DNA of 9,029 nucleotides, taken from positions 1-9,029 of the forward strand of contig JBDTOI010000163.1 of NCBI GenBank assembly GCA_039933315.1. The letters are read 5' to 3'. This document shows, piece by piece, positions 1 to 6,477 of this stretch. A program made the position numbers and the translations under genes. The notes under the pieces were generated by a model. The model did not search any database, had not been told where the DNA came from, and was given only the letters and a program-made list of their open reading frames with translations. The stretch is from DASXRU01 sp039933315 (GTDB taxonomy: Bacteria; Acidobacteriota; Blastocatellia; Pyrinomonadales; Pyrinomonadaceae). The stretch's first letter is position 1; each line of letters begins with the position of its first letter.

Positions 1-177
1 CACAGTAATCAATCAGGACCTTTCTAAACAGAATGACGAAGCTGCAATTCTAACCTAAGTGGTTTTCTGGAGGGGAAGAGAAGAAGAGCGATGGGTGCGA
101 TGCCGGGGGAATAAGTGGGGTTGCTAACCATGGGGACGGTGGAGGAATGGAGGAACCATTTTCCCATATAACATTTT

Positions 178-210
178 ATTTCTCATTTCTCATAATTTCT
201 CATTTCTCAT
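178..210. repeat. 16-bp direct repeat, two copies
   Basis: Two identical 16-bp copies (178-193 and 195-210) are separated by a single A. Each copy is itself built from two TTTCTCAT-like units, so the block is a small TCTCAT-based tandem array. It lies 10 bases past the stop codon of the minus-strand LolA-like gene. It has no coding potential and no hairpin. The rest of bases 1-220 is gene-free: the plus strand has only a tiny ATG frame near 91 that closes after a few codons. Confidence 0.7.
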
Positions 211-220
211 TGGGGGATTG

Positions 221-1024
221 TCAGCGGGGGCGGGTCGCGGCCTTCATCTGCCGTTCAAATTCTTTGTAGCTCACTTTTTTGAAATCCTGGGGCAGAGCGA
301 AAAGCGTTGGTTCAACCGCGTCGCTAATACTCTGGAGTTCGGTCGTGAATTTAGAGACGTTGTTATCTTCAGTTACCGTAGTTTCCGATTTGATCGGCAT
401 GCCCAGCAGTTGGTCAACCCAGATCAAAGTTTCAGCCTTAACAGAATTACCCTCAGCCAGGTTGCCGATAGTGACCCGGTACCTCGCGGTCGCCCGGCCG
501 TTGAGAACTTCATTGCCCAGAACTTCATAACGCGATTCGGAGGGCGACTGGTTCAGCAATCTCTCCGCTGAAAACTCGGATGCCAGCTCAGCGGGAACTT
601 CGGCTTCCGGCTCGCCTTCGAGGTCGACGTAAATTCTTTGCGCCGGCAAGAGGGCATAGCGTGCGGATGAAAGTTCCAGGTACGAAACGACTACTCCGTT
701 GAGATCATAGTCTTCGCGGCGGCGGTCGCCGTCGCGTGCGATGAATACCCGGTCGGAAGCCGGTTGCGAGGCATCCGCAACAGATCCGCTGGTGCTGGTA
801 GTGATTCTGGTGGCCTGATAGCGCTGCGGTTCCTTCGTCGCGAAAGGCGGCAACTGGGAATCCTGTTCGAGCTGGGAAGTCTGGTCCGGCTTGGGCGGTT
901 GGGGCCGGTGCCGGATGCGGTAGATGAGGCCGCCCAATAACAGCAGAGCCAGCAGTCCCACGACCGCCAAAACTGGGATCAGCCTGCGTCGGCCGTGGAT
1001 TTTCTTTTCTGTTGGGCTGGGCAC
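221..1024 (-). CDS. Membrane-anchored LolA/LppX-like periplasmic protein
   Basis: This is a predicted single-pass inner-membrane protein of 267 residues from the chosen GTG start. The N-terminus is basic (KKIHGRRR), followed by a hydrophobic segment at about residues 15-37, then a Pro/Gln-rich linker, so the remainder should face the periplasm. The C-terminal half (about 90-255) is beta-rich. It includes an ETLIWVDQLLGMPIKSET stretch and ends near LFALPQDFKKVS, a pattern seen in LolA/LppX-like lipoprotein-carrier folds and related DUF families. The exact role and ligand are unknown. The frame also opens at an ATG at 1093, but the extra 23 residues would be translated from the inverted-repeat element. 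The GTG at 1024 has an AGGTGG sequence 8 bases upstream and gives a normal N-terminus. The gene lies downstream of the thiolase in the same direction, 168 bases away. I am sure that it is a gene, less sure of the family. Confidence 0.8.
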   Translation of the reverse strand: MPSPTEKKIHGRRRLIPVLAVVGLLALLLLGGLIYRIRHRPQPPKPDQTSQLEQDSQLPPFATKEPQRYQATRITTSTSGSVADASQPASDRVFIARDGDRRREDYDLNGVVVSYLELSSARYALLPAQRIYVDLEGEPEAEVPAELASEFSAERLLNQSPSESRYEVLGNEVLNGRATARYRVTIGNLAEGNSVKAETLIWVDQLLGMPIKSETTVTEDNNVSKFTTELQSISDAVEPTLFALPQDFKKVSYKEFERQMKAATRPR

Positions 1025-1025
1025 A

Positions 1026-1173
1026 GTCAGTACCACCTGCGGTAGCGGGTGGGTCCATCGATTGCGGAATGCGGAATGCCGATGGAGGTTCAAGCTAATC
1101 GTTCTTCAATCCGCATTCCGAATTCAGTAATCCGCAATCATTAGGCCCACCCGCTACCGCAGGTGGTACTGAC
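1026..1173. repeat. 148-bp inverted-repeat element (MITE/REP-like)
   Basis: The arms at 1026-1053 and 1146-1173 are perfect 28-bp inverted repeats, reading GTCAGTACCACCTGCGGTAG then CGGGTGGG inward. After a short mismatch, a second 8-bp pairing follows (GATTGCGG at 1060-1067 with CCGCAATC at 1132-1139). Next come CGGAATG-type units on the left and their imperfect complements on the right. The whole can fold into a long cruciform or RNA hairpin with a central loop of about 30-50 bases. It encodes no transposase and has no clear target-site duplication. It lies between two co-directional minus-strand genes and abuts the start of the downstream one. The form is that of a non-autonomous, mobilised palindromic repeat; copy number in the genome cannot be judged from one window. 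Confidence 0.85.
1033..1038 (-). promoter_or_regulatory. Ribosome-binding site inside a repeat arm
   Basis: On the minus strand this reads AGGTGG, one base from the AGGAGG consensus. It sits 8 bases before the GTG at 1024. It lies within the left arm of the inverted-repeat element, and it favours GTG 1024 over the ATG at 1093 as the start of the LolA-like gene. Confidence 0.55.
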
Positions 1174-1192
1174 CTGCTTGACTATTCCCGGA

Positions 1193-2389
1193 TCAGACGC
1201 GTTCGAACAATAGCGCGAGCCCCATGCCGCCACTGACGCACAACGTGGCGAGCCCTCGCTTTGCCGCTCGCTTCTTCATTTCGTGCAGCAACGTGGTGGT
1301 AATTCGCACTCCGGTGCAGCCAATCGGATGACCCAGGGCGATCGCTCCACCGTTGATATTCAAACGTTCCGGATCGAAGTGCAGATCGCGATCGCAGGCA
1401 ATTACCTGGGCTGCAAACGCCTCGTTCAACTCAACCAGATCGATGTCGGACAGGGAAAGATCTTGTCTTGCCAGCAGCGCTCGAACGGCGGGCACCGGGC
1501 CGATGCCCATTATCTCCGGCGCCACACCGACTATTTCGTAATCCACTACTCGCGCCAGCGGCTCAGCGCCGGAACTTTGCAAAGCTTTCTCGCTCATCAC
1601 AACTACACTCGCGGCGCCATCAGTGATACCCGAAGAGTTGCCGGCGGTGACCGTTCCATCACTGGAGAAAACCGGCGCCAGCTTGTGCAAACTCTCCTTT
1701 GAAGTGCCGGCGCGATAATGCTCGTCGCGGGCAAAAATTGTGGTCTCGCCTTTGCGGCTCTTAATTTCCAGAGGGAGAATCTCTGCTTCGAACCGCCCGG
1801 AATCGCTGGCCGCCGCGGCGCGTTGCTGTGACCTGAGCGCATACTCGTCTTGCTCGGAGCGTGAGATTTCGTAGAGCCGCGCAAGGTTCTCCGCCGTTTC
1901 GCCCATCACGAGTTGGGAAAGCGGGTCATTGAAGCCATCCCGATACATGCCATCCACCAAATCCATGTTTCCCATGCGCATGCCCCAGCGCGCGCCCTCG
2001 GCAAAGTAAGGAACCCGCGACATGCTCTCGGTCCCTCCGGCCAGTACCATTTCGGCCCTGCCCAGAATGATCTCCTGGGCGGCCAGAATGATGGCCTTCA
2101 ACCCGGAGCCGCAGGCTTGATTCACGGTGAAAGCGGGCACAGTTTCCGGCACGCCGGCGCGGAAGGTGATCTGCCGCGCTACGTTTGGCCCCCCGCCGGC
2201 CTGGCGCGCGCACCCCCAGATCGATTCCTGAATCTGATCTGGTTGAATGTTGGCGCGGCGCAAACTTTCCTTTGCCACTGCCACACCCAGGTCAGCGGCC
2301 GTCCATGCCGCCAGCGTGCCGCCAAAGCGGCCTATGGGCGTGCGCACGGCGCCGGCGAGATAGACGGATTTTACTTGTTGATTATCCAT
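1193..2389 (-). CDS. Acetyl-CoA C-acyltransferase (thiolase)
   Basis: This cytoplasmic thiolase condenses two acetyl-CoA to acetoacetyl-CoA, or runs the reverse cleavage of 3-ketoacyl-CoA. The 398-residue length is normal for the family. The catalytic set is intact: the nucleophilic Cys93 in NQACGSG, the NEAF motif at 322-325, His354 in GHPIGCTG, and Cys384 in the CVSGGMG motif near the C-terminus. The N-terminus (VYLAGAVRTPIGRFGG) is also typical. The ATG at 2389 is chosen because it gives this standard N-terminus; the ribosome-binding site ahead of it is weak (AAGAAA). Whether it serves fatty-acid breakdown, ketone or butanoate metabolism, or polyhydroxyalkanoate synthesis cannot be told, since no partner dehydrogenase, reductase or synthase is in view. 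It is divergent from the PD-(D/E)XK gene, with 153 bases between them. It may be co-transcribed with the LolA-like gene through the repeat element. Confidence 0.96.
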   Translation of the reverse strand: MDNQQVKSVYLAGAVRTPIGRFGGTLAAWTAADLGVAVAKESLRRANIQPDQIQESIWGCARQAGGGPNVARQITFRAGVPETVPAFTVNQACGSGLKAIILAAQEIILGRAEMVLAGGTESMSRVPYFAEGARWGMRMGNMDLVDGMYRDGFNDPLSQLVMGETAENLARLYEISRSEQDEYALRSQQRAAAASDSGRFEAEILPLEIKSRKGETTIFARDEHYRAGTSKESLHKLAPVFSSDGTVTAGNSSGITDGAASVVVMSEKALQSSGAEPLARVVDYEIVGVAPEIMGIGPVPAVRALLARQDLSLSDIDLVELNEAFAAQVIACDRDLHFDPERLNINGGAIALGHPIGCTGVRITTTLLHEMKKRAAKRGLATLCVSGGMGLALLFERV

Positions 2390-2542
2390 GAAAGATTTCT
2401 TGCAGGGGCTGGGCAGCGACCGGAATTCTCTTCTCGTAACGCAAGCTGTTCTATTTGGCGCAAACTACCAGTTTGGGTTACTTCAAACGTTCCAAATGTT
2501 CGGTAAAACCGGATCTTAGCATACGGGTTAAGCACTCCTCCA

Positions 2543-4078
2543 ATGCAAGGCCTCACGAATTCAATCTCAGTTGAAAATGCTCTGCGTGCGATCAGGGAAG
2601 TCACCGGCGGGCAAACGGAGTGGCTGCTGTCGTCTGACATAGGCACTTCGCCAACACTACTAAAAAGAAGCGAGTTCGACTTTTCCGCCACTCCACGAGG
2701 TCTGATTCTTTCCTGCTGGACGGAAAGAGGAACACGCACCTGGCGCGTGAAAGCCTGGGAGTGGACCAGCGATAAGCTGCGTCTGGAAGCGACGCGGCGC
2801 ATGGGTGCTGAGCGGGCATTGCTCGAACTAATCCCCCGAGCTTCGGCAAAAGCAATAACCGCCACTGTTATTGCGGCCCGGCAAGTGCGCTGTGAAAAAC
2901 TGGCGGAGGCGGCCCGGGAAATGCGACCCGGATCAAGAATTGAAAGGGCAGCGCTTAGTCCCGGAATGCGCCGCGGTCAGCCCGGCCGATATGCGCGCAT
3001 TCTCCTGCGCACGCCGCAAAAACGAATCGCGGTAACGGGAACGGTCGCGCTGGGCGACCCGCGCAACATCGACTCGTTGTTCTCGTCCGCTTTGTTGTGG
3101 CTCACGCGCCTCTCGCAGCGGGCGCGGCCGCCTTACATCAAGGAGCTCTGGTTGGTTGTTGAGCAATCGTCGCGCGAAGCAGCCCGTGAGCGGCTCACGC
3201 TTTTGCGCGATGAGTTTCGCAAGCTAATCACGATCTATGAAATCGATGTTGAATGGAGCAAGGTCACTCCGGTACAGGCCCTGGAACGACTGGCTCTGTG
3301 GCGCAGACGACTGTCGCGCTTTCCTCCCGTAGTCCAGGAAAGCACCACCCAATCGGCCAGCGAGATAGTGGCACACGCGCCCAAAGCAATCGACGTCGTG
3401 GCTGCCCGCCATGGTGAGACGCTACGTTATTACGGGCTGTCGTTCGCGCGGGTGCGCCGTGTGATAAGCCAGGAGAAAGTGTGGTTTGGCATCGAAGGCG
3501 CGCGCCGCCGTCTGCTGGTAGCGCAAAGTCACGCCGATTGGCTCAAGCTGGTGGACGAGCTGGCCGCACACCGTTCTGCTGCCGCCCGGGACCATCGACA
3601 CACCCTCTATCGCTCAGCCGGCGAGGCCTGGCTCGAATCCATTCTTCGTCGCGACATCACGAAGCTGGATCCCGGGCTGATTGTGGCGCCTTTGCATGCG
3701 CAGTTTCGCACGTCACATGGGGGGCCGACGGCAGCGCGGCCGATCGACTTACTGGCCTTGCGACAGGATGGACGCCTGGTCGTGATAGAGCTGAAGGTTT
3801 ATGAAGATCGCGAGCACGTGTTTCAGGGAGTGGACTACTGGCGGCGAGTAGAGGCGCACCGCCGGCGCGGGCACATTGCCAAAGCGAAGCTGTTCGGCAA
3901 TCGCGTCATCAGCGACGAATCGCCGTTGGTCTATCTGGTGGCGCCCATGCTTCATTTCCATCGCACGTTCGCCACCCTCGCGCGCACCGTGGCGCCCGAC
4001 ATCGAGGTTTACCGCTTCGACATAAACGAAGACTGGCGCAATGGAGTGCGCGTGATGCGCCGTATGCGCGTGAATTAA
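2543..4078 (+). CDS. Uncharacterised protein with C-terminal PD-(D/E)XK nuclease-like domain
   Basis: This 511-residue protein has no signal peptide or membrane segment and is rich in Arg. I do not recognise residues 1-350 as a known domain; they are a mix of alpha and beta character with very basic stretches (for example 121-160 and 254-260). The C-terminal part shows a PD-(D/E)XK-type arrangement: a helix with Glu361 and Glu365 (GEAWLES), Asp402 in RPIDLL, then Glu416-Leu-Lys418 at the end of a hydrophobic strand (LVVIELK), and Gln428 in the following helix (FQGVDYWRRV). This is the layout of metal-dependent nucleases of the restriction-endonuclease fold. The ATG at 2543 is the first possible start after an in-frame stop at 2504-2506, although no ribosome-binding site is evident. 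A role in DNA repair, RNA processing or defence is conceivable, but no neighbour supports any of these. Confidence 0.85.
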   Translation: MQGLTNSISVENALRAIREVTGGQTEWLLSSDIGTSPTLLKRSEFDFSATPRGLILSCWTERGTRTWRVKAWEWTSDKLRLEATRRMGAERALLELIPRASAKAITATVIAARQVRCEKLAEAAREMRPGSRIERAALSPGMRRGQPGRYARILLRTPQKRIAVTGTVALGDPRNIDSLFSSALLWLTRLSQRARPPYIKELWLVVEQSSREAARERLTLLRDEFRKLITIYEIDVEWSKVTPVQALERLALWRRRLSRFPPVVQESTTQSASEIVAHAPKAIDVVAARHGETLRYYGLSFARVRRVISQEKVWFGIEGARRRLLVAQSHADWLKLVDELAAHRSAAARDHRHTLYRSAGEAWLESILRRDITKLDPGLIVAPLHAQFRTSHGGPTAARPIDLLALRQDGRLVVIELKVYEDREHVFQGVDYWRRVEAHRRRGHIAKAKLFGNRVISDESPLVYLVAPMLHFHRTFATLARTVAPDIEVYRFDINEDWRNGVRVMRRMRVN

Positions 4079-4113
4079 CAAACTCCGGCGATTAAAGTAA
4101 CAAGCAAGAGTTT

Positions 4114-4223
4114 GACAGGATTAACTGGATTTACAGGATTGCGAAAATAACAGGACCCGGAATATATATCCCGAATACCGGACCTGGATAAAATCTTATC
4201 CGGTGAATCTTGTAAATCCTGTC
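4114..4223. repeat. Modular 9-bp repeat element with inverted arms
   Basis: The left arm (4114-4140) is three 9-bp units in tandem: GACAGGATT, AACTGGATT, TACAGGATT. The right arm (4206-4223) carries two units in the opposite orientation (AATCTTGTA, AATCCTGTC), so the ends pair. An inner hairpin lies between them. The element occupies the gap between two convergent genes. CAGGATT-type intergenic repeats of this kind occur in many unrelated bacterial genomes. It encodes nothing and may act as a bidirectional transcription barrier. Confidence 0.75.
4186..4201. terminator. Hairpin between convergent genes, possible terminator
   Basis: GGATAA (4186-4191) pairs with TTATCC (4196-4201) around an AATC loop. 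The stem extends with ACC/GGT outside a one-base bulge. There is no T-tract on either side, so it is not a classical intrinsic terminator. Its place between two convergent stop codons (4078 and 4271) makes a terminating role plausible. Confidence 0.35.
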
Positions 4224-4270
4224 GAAACAATTCCTCTGGTGTCAGTTCAGAGAGCGAGAAACGGAACTTG

Positions 4271-5989
4271 TTATCTTATTTTCTTAGCGTTAACAGTTCG
4301 CGTGCCCTGCGATAACAACAACCCGACGACCTTTCCGGCAGGATCTTTTTCGAATGAGATATTCGCCTTGACCTCGGGCATCGTGAACTGTGTCCCTGAA
4401 ACAGGTTCGACTGCAAGTTTGCCTTGTCCCGTCAATTGTCCGAACAAGTTATCGCCCTCTTTGGTAATCGCCAGAGTCAACCTCGGAGTGACTTCATAGT
4501 CGCCGACATACGCATCGAAGCCAGATGGATCAACCTTTGTTTCTTTGCCTTCAAGTCGTCTTACGATCAGCAAAGCATTTGCATTCCCGGGATCAAGCTC
4601 GACCGCTTTTTTGTAATTCGCGAGCGCCAAATCTTTTTGACCCTCGGCCAGATACGTTTCACCGAGGCTGTCATAAGGGTTTGCAGATTTTGGAAACATC
4701 TCAACGTTAAGCTTGAAGATCTCAAAAGCGTCTTTCGTGCGTTTCAGGCCCAGGAGCTGATAGCCGAGGGTGTTGAGTTCGGTTTCCGAGAAATTGAACG
4801 TCGGAGAATTTTCTGCTTTCAGCTTCCGATATTCGGCTATGGCTGATGCGACATCTTTTCCCATCGCTATTTTGTAAAGCGTTTCGGCGACCGATTTTTT
4901 CGGCGGCTCGATTGGTTGTCCATTAAGGATCCCGATGATCGAGGTCGCGATCTTTCCGTGATATTGGCCGAGATTGACATTATCGAGAATGATCACGGTT
5001 TGCTGTTTCTCAGTCGCTTTCATAAGCAAAGAGTTGAAGCCGTTGATTGCTCCGCCGTGTCCGATGATCCTGGTTTTCTGATCTGTTTTTCCGACCGGCT
5101 CGTCTGTAATACGGATCCCGTAACCGTAATTTCCCAGTCCAGGCGTGAACATCAGTTTCTTGCTGTCCGCGGAAAGAATTTTGTCCTCTTGCAGCGACTG
5201 GTCCCATTTAAAAAGGTCTTCAACGGTCGAATAAATCGAACCTGCCGCGTATGGAATCGACATATCGAGATAGGCGGCGTTAACGAAGCCGTCAGGCGTT
5301 TTTTGATAACCGCTGGCCCGCTTTTGCAGGACCGGTGAGGATTTATCGTAGCCCGAGTTTGTCATCCCGAGCGGTTTGAAAATGCGTTCAGACAAGACCG
5401 TTTCGTAAGACTTTCCGGTAACTTTTTCGATGATGGCACCAAGAAGAGAATATCCCGAGTTGTTGTAAGCGAACTTTGATCCCGGCTCGAATTCAAGATC
5501 GCCACTAGCAAATGTTTGGACGAAATCCGAAATACGATACGGATTGCGGCTGACCTCAGCGATGAAACCAGGACGAGCTGTATAGCTCGGGATACCGGAA
5601 GTATGATTAAGGAGTTGATGAATGGTAACTTTTCCGCCCGTGTCCTTCCGATAATCGGGCAGATAATCGGTGATCTTTCCGTCGAGCTTGATCTTGCCCT
5701 CCTCGACAAGCTGTAAAACAAGAGCGGCGGTAAATTGCTTAGTGACGGAACCGATGCGGAATTTTGTGTCCGGCTGATTCGGAATGGCCCATTCCATATT
5801 CGCCATTCCAAAACCCTTCTCGTAAACTATTTTGCCCTTTTCAGCGACTAAGATTGAGCCGTTAAATTGCCCGTAATCGTGATACTGCTTCAACAATCCA
5901 TCAATTTTCTGCACATTTTGCTGTGCGAATGCGGTTGTTGCGGTTATGAGCGCAATGATAAGTAAAGTAGTAAGTTTTGCGGTTTTCAT
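4271..5989 (-). CDS. Secreted beta-lactamase-fold serine hydrolase with TPRs
   Basis: This is a class C beta-lactamase/DD-peptidase-like serine hydrolase of 572 residues. A signal peptide covers residues 1-22 (cleavage probably AFA|QQ), so it acts in the periplasm or outside the cell. The catalytic motifs are present: Ser81-Val-Thr-Lys84 (SxxK), Tyr175-Asn-Asn177 (YxN) and His311-Gly-Gly313 in the place of KTG. The catalytic domain runs to about 355. Two tetratricopeptide repeats follow at about 404-471 (NPYDSLGETYLAEGQKDLAL in the second), then a C-terminal beta domain of the kind often found after such hydrolases (about 485-572). The substrate is unknown; such proteins are usually esterases or peptidases rather than true beta-lactamases. 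The ATG at 5989 has a good GGAGA site upstream. Its base composition is visibly poorer in G+C and richer in AAA and TTT codons than the flanking genes, which suggests a different history. Confidence 0.93.
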   Translation of the reverse strand: MKTAKLTTLLIIALITATTAFAQQNVQKIDGLLKQYHDYGQFNGSILVAEKGKIVYEKGFGMANMEWAIPNQPDTKFRIGSVTKQFTAALVLQLVEEGKIKLDGKITDYLPDYRKDTGGKVTIHQLLNHTSGIPSYTARPGFIAEVSRNPYRISDFVQTFASGDLEFEPGSKFAYNNSGYSLLGAIIEKVTGKSYETVLSERIFKPLGMTNSGYDKSSPVLQKRASGYQKTPDGFVNAAYLDMSIPYAAGSIYSTVEDLFKWDQSLQEDKILSADSKKLMFTPGLGNYGYGIRITDEPVGKTDQKTRIIGHGGAINGFNSLLMKATEKQQTVIILDNVNLGQYHGKIATSIIGILNGQPIEPPKKSVAETLYKIAMGKDVASAIAEYRKLKAENSPTFNFSETELNTLGYQLLGLKRTKDAFEIFKLNVEMFPKSANPYDSLGETYLAEGQKDLALANYKKAVELDPGNANALLIVRRLEGKETKVDPSGFDAYVGDYEVTPRLTLAITKEGDNLFGQLTGQGKLAVEPVSGTQFTMPEVKANISFEKDPAGKVVGLLLSQGTRTVNAKKIR

Positions 5990-5997
5990 TGTGGTTT

Positions 5998-6002
5998 TCT
6001 CC
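5998..6002 (-). promoter_or_regulatory. Ribosome-binding site of the serine hydrolase
   Basis: GGAGA on the minus strand, 8 bases before the ATG at 5989. It confirms that start, which also begins a standard signal peptide. Confidence 0.7.
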
Positions 6003-6477
6003 GATGGAATTGGAATTGATCTTGCGGACTTCTTATTTCAACCCACGTGGCTTTGGAAGAGGGTTCAAGGCTCTCCCGGGGTGATGTTACAAGTCGCAAT
6101 CGTTTAAGGCTGCTGACTGTACGGTTGGTCCCCTTGAAAATCGTCTCCACCTGTAAACGAGGCCCGAAGCAATTATTAACAACGATCTCGTTGTCCTTTT
6201 TGTTTCAGGGAAGTCTACGAATATTTGATGAGGGCGGGCTTGTGGAAGGGTCGTGAGATTCCTGGCCCTTAAGCAAGCGCCGGAAAATCAAAGGTTCGCC
6301 GATGATTATGAGCGGGCTCTTAAGTTAACGCGGGGCAATCCCGCCCAACTCTATGCGCAAAGAGCCCGCCTTCCTTGTTACGAGGTTCGACAATCCAAGC
6401 GTTCGACTGCGCTGACCTGCTGACTACCCTGGCGGGTGTTTCGGTGAGAAGCATGAGCGGGTTAAAGTCTGACTTAG
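6003..6477. other. Gene-poor stretch between two minus-strand genes
   Basis: About 475 bases between the serine hydrolase start and the glycosyltransferase stop. A 69-codon plus-strand frame at 6047-6256 has no recognisable motif and looks like chance. The serine hydrolase promoter should lie here, but I cannot pick out a convincing -35/-10 pair. The right part holds a nested hairpin (6312-6369) and a short stretch that translates like a TPR (see findings). Otherwise nothing was seen. Confidence 0.5.
6312..6369. repeat. Nested inverted repeat / hairpin
   Basis: GCGGGCTCTT (6312-6321) is perfectly complementary to AAGAGCCCGC (6360-6369). Inside it a second stem forms, GCGGG (6330-6334) with CCCGC (6340-6344). 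It lies about 110 bases past the glycosyltransferase stop on the minus strand and could end that transcript, but there is no T-tract next to it. Confidence 0.5.

Noticed and set aside
1913..2506. Plus-strand open frame of 197 codons opposite the thiolase start
   Set aside because: It covers the thiolase active-site Cys region on the other strand and its translation has no recognisable domain.
2371..2865. Minus-strand open frame of 164 codons across the thiolase/nuclease intergenic region
   Set aside because: It would overlap both divergent genes, and its composition (Ser/Arg-rich, no motif) fits a shadow frame.
4114..4223. CRISPR-like array
   Set aside because: The 9-bp units are contiguous or inverted, without equal-sized unique spacers, and there are no cas genes.
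6047..6256. Plus-strand open frame of 69 codons in the gap before the serine hydrolase
   Set aside because: No ribosome-binding site, no motif, and it covers the likely promoter region of the divergent serine hydrolase.
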